Made by a program: the position numbers and the translations under genes. Below the pieces are notes generated by a model. The model made no database searches. It saw only the letters and a program-made list of their open reading frames with translations, and was not told the origin of the DNA. DNA of 14,166 nucleotides. Origin: Blastocatellia bacterium. GTDB lineage: Bacteria; Acidobacteriota; Blastocatellia; Pyrinomonadales; Pyrinomonadaceae. The stretch lies in assembly GCA_013695195.1 (NCBI GenBank), contig JACDAY010000258.1:1-14166 (forward strand), read 5' to 3'. This document shows, piece by piece, positions 13,547 to 14,166 of the stretch (position 1 is its first letter; every line of letters starts with the position of its first letter).

Positions 13547-14166
13547 ATGGCAAAAAAAGGCTCAATTTTAATTTGCGACGACGAAGAGATAATGCGCGAG
13601 GTGCTTGAGACGATTCTATCAAGCGCAGGGTATCGAATCGATCTTGCAAAAACCGGCGAGGAAGCTCTCGAAATATATTCGCAAAAGCCGTTTGATCTCG
13701 TGTTGATGGATGTTTCGATGCCGGGCATGGGCGGGCTGACTGCTCTTGAAGAGCTAATAAAGCTCGATCCGGAAGCTGTCGTATTGATCATCACTGCTTA
13801 CGCGACGTTCGACACGGCAATCTCTGCCTGGGAAAAAGGCGCGACCGGCGTAATTCGCAAGCCGTTTCAGAACGAGCAAATACTGGCCTACGCCGCAAAA
13901 GGCATTAAAAGACGCCGCAAGGAAGAGGAGCGGCAGACGCTGCGGCAGGTAATGACCCGGTCGGTAAAACGCGACGCGATTGTCGGCCGTTCCGAGAAAA
14001 TGGAAGAGATTTTCAGGCTTGTAGATCGCGTCGCACCGGCCCGCTCGACGGTTTTGATAACCGGAGAGAGCGGAACCGGCAAAGAGCTGCTCGCCCGGGC
14101 GATTCACGAAGCCAGCCCGCGCACCGACAATCCGTTTGTCGTGGTAAATTGCTCGAACATCCCGTC
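13547..14166 (+). CDS. NtrC-family sigma54 response regulator, N-terminal part (cut by window edge)
   Basis: The window holds the first 206 codons; the frame is open to the last base. The receiver domain (about 5-115) has the acidic pair Asp11-Asp12, the phospho-acceptor Asp55 (in VLMDVSMPG), Thr83 and Lys105 (in RKPF). A short linker (about 118-140) is rich in Arg and Lys. The AAA+ sigma54-activator domain then begins at about 143 with IVGRSEKM, and its Walker A motif GESGTGKE is at 173-180. FVVVNCSNIP, just before the window end, is the usual next segment. The GAFTGA loop, Walker B and DNA-binding domain are outside the window. It would activate sigma54 promoters when phosphorylated by a histidine kinase, which is not visible here. 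Start ATG at 13547 is the first in the frame and follows the repeat closely. Confidence 0.92.
   Translation, partial: MAKKGSILICDDEEIMREVLETILSSAGYRIDLAKTGEEALEIYSQKPFDLVLMDVSMPGMGGLTALEELIKLDPEAVVLIITAYATFDTAISAWEKGATGVIRKPFQNEQILAYAAKGIKRRRKEEERQTLRQVMTRSVKRDAIVGRSEKMEEIFRLVDRVAPARSTVLITGESGTGKELLARAIHEASPRTDNPFVVVNCSNIP

Noticed and set aside
1..14166. Mobile island, prophage or defence system
   Set aside because: No integrase, transposase, restriction, toxin or phage gene was seen, and the proteins look like housekeeping and envelope functions.

Overview
The window is a chromosomal, gene-dense stretch from a Gram-negative-type bacterium. My best guess is Acidobacteriota, class Blastocatellia (Pyrinomonadaceae-like); this is inference. 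It rests on a futalosine-pathway menaquinone gene (mqnD), a SPOR-SpoIID wall protein in a genome that otherwise looks Gram-negative, large secreted M14 peptidases, and many short palindromic dispersed repeats between genes. No tRNA, rRNA, CRISPR array, transposase, phage or defence gene is visible, and the protein-coding content looks like core chromosome.

Layout: (1) 105-1541 (+), a secreted trypsin-like protease fused to about seven TPRs, behind a good sigma70-type promoter. (2) 1616-2362 (-), larB, the first enzyme of nickel-pincer cofactor synthesis, transcribed divergently from (3) 2483-3103 (+), a ubiX-type flavin prenyltransferase. (4) 3104-3287, a repeat-bearing spacer. (5) 3288-4907 (+), a SAM methyltransferase and mqnD three bases apart, closed by a strong intrinsic terminator at 4925-4958. 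(6) 5112-8422 (+), a secreted LolA-like protein and a secreted M14 zinc carboxypeptidase-like protein whose 5' end runs through an inverted repeat. (7) 8519-10840 (+), a SPOR-SpoIID/LytB protein that may be read from a leaderless mRNA. (8) 10866-12659 (-), sppA. (9) 12802-13392 (-), a second methyltransferase. (10) 13547-14166 (+), the first 206 codons of an NtrC-type response regulator cut by the window edge.

Two themes connect the genes. The first is quinone and cofactor metabolism: MqnD makes 1,4-dihydroxy-6-naphthoate, which is later prenylated and decarboxylated, and a UbiX protein supplies the prenyl-FMN used by UbiD-type decarboxylases, so ubiX near mqnD makes sense. LarB next door is an orphan here, without larC or larE. 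The second is envelope maintenance: HtrA-like protease, LolA-like protein, M14 peptidase, SpoIID glycan enzyme and SppA all act at or beyond the inner membrane.

I did not find a clear new multi-gene system. The most unusual signals are the repeat families in the spacers (hairpins with compensatory changes; inverted repeats that reach into or touch gene starts), the probable leaderless start of the SpoIID gene, the protease-TPR fusion without PDZ, and the orphan larB/ubiX pair.
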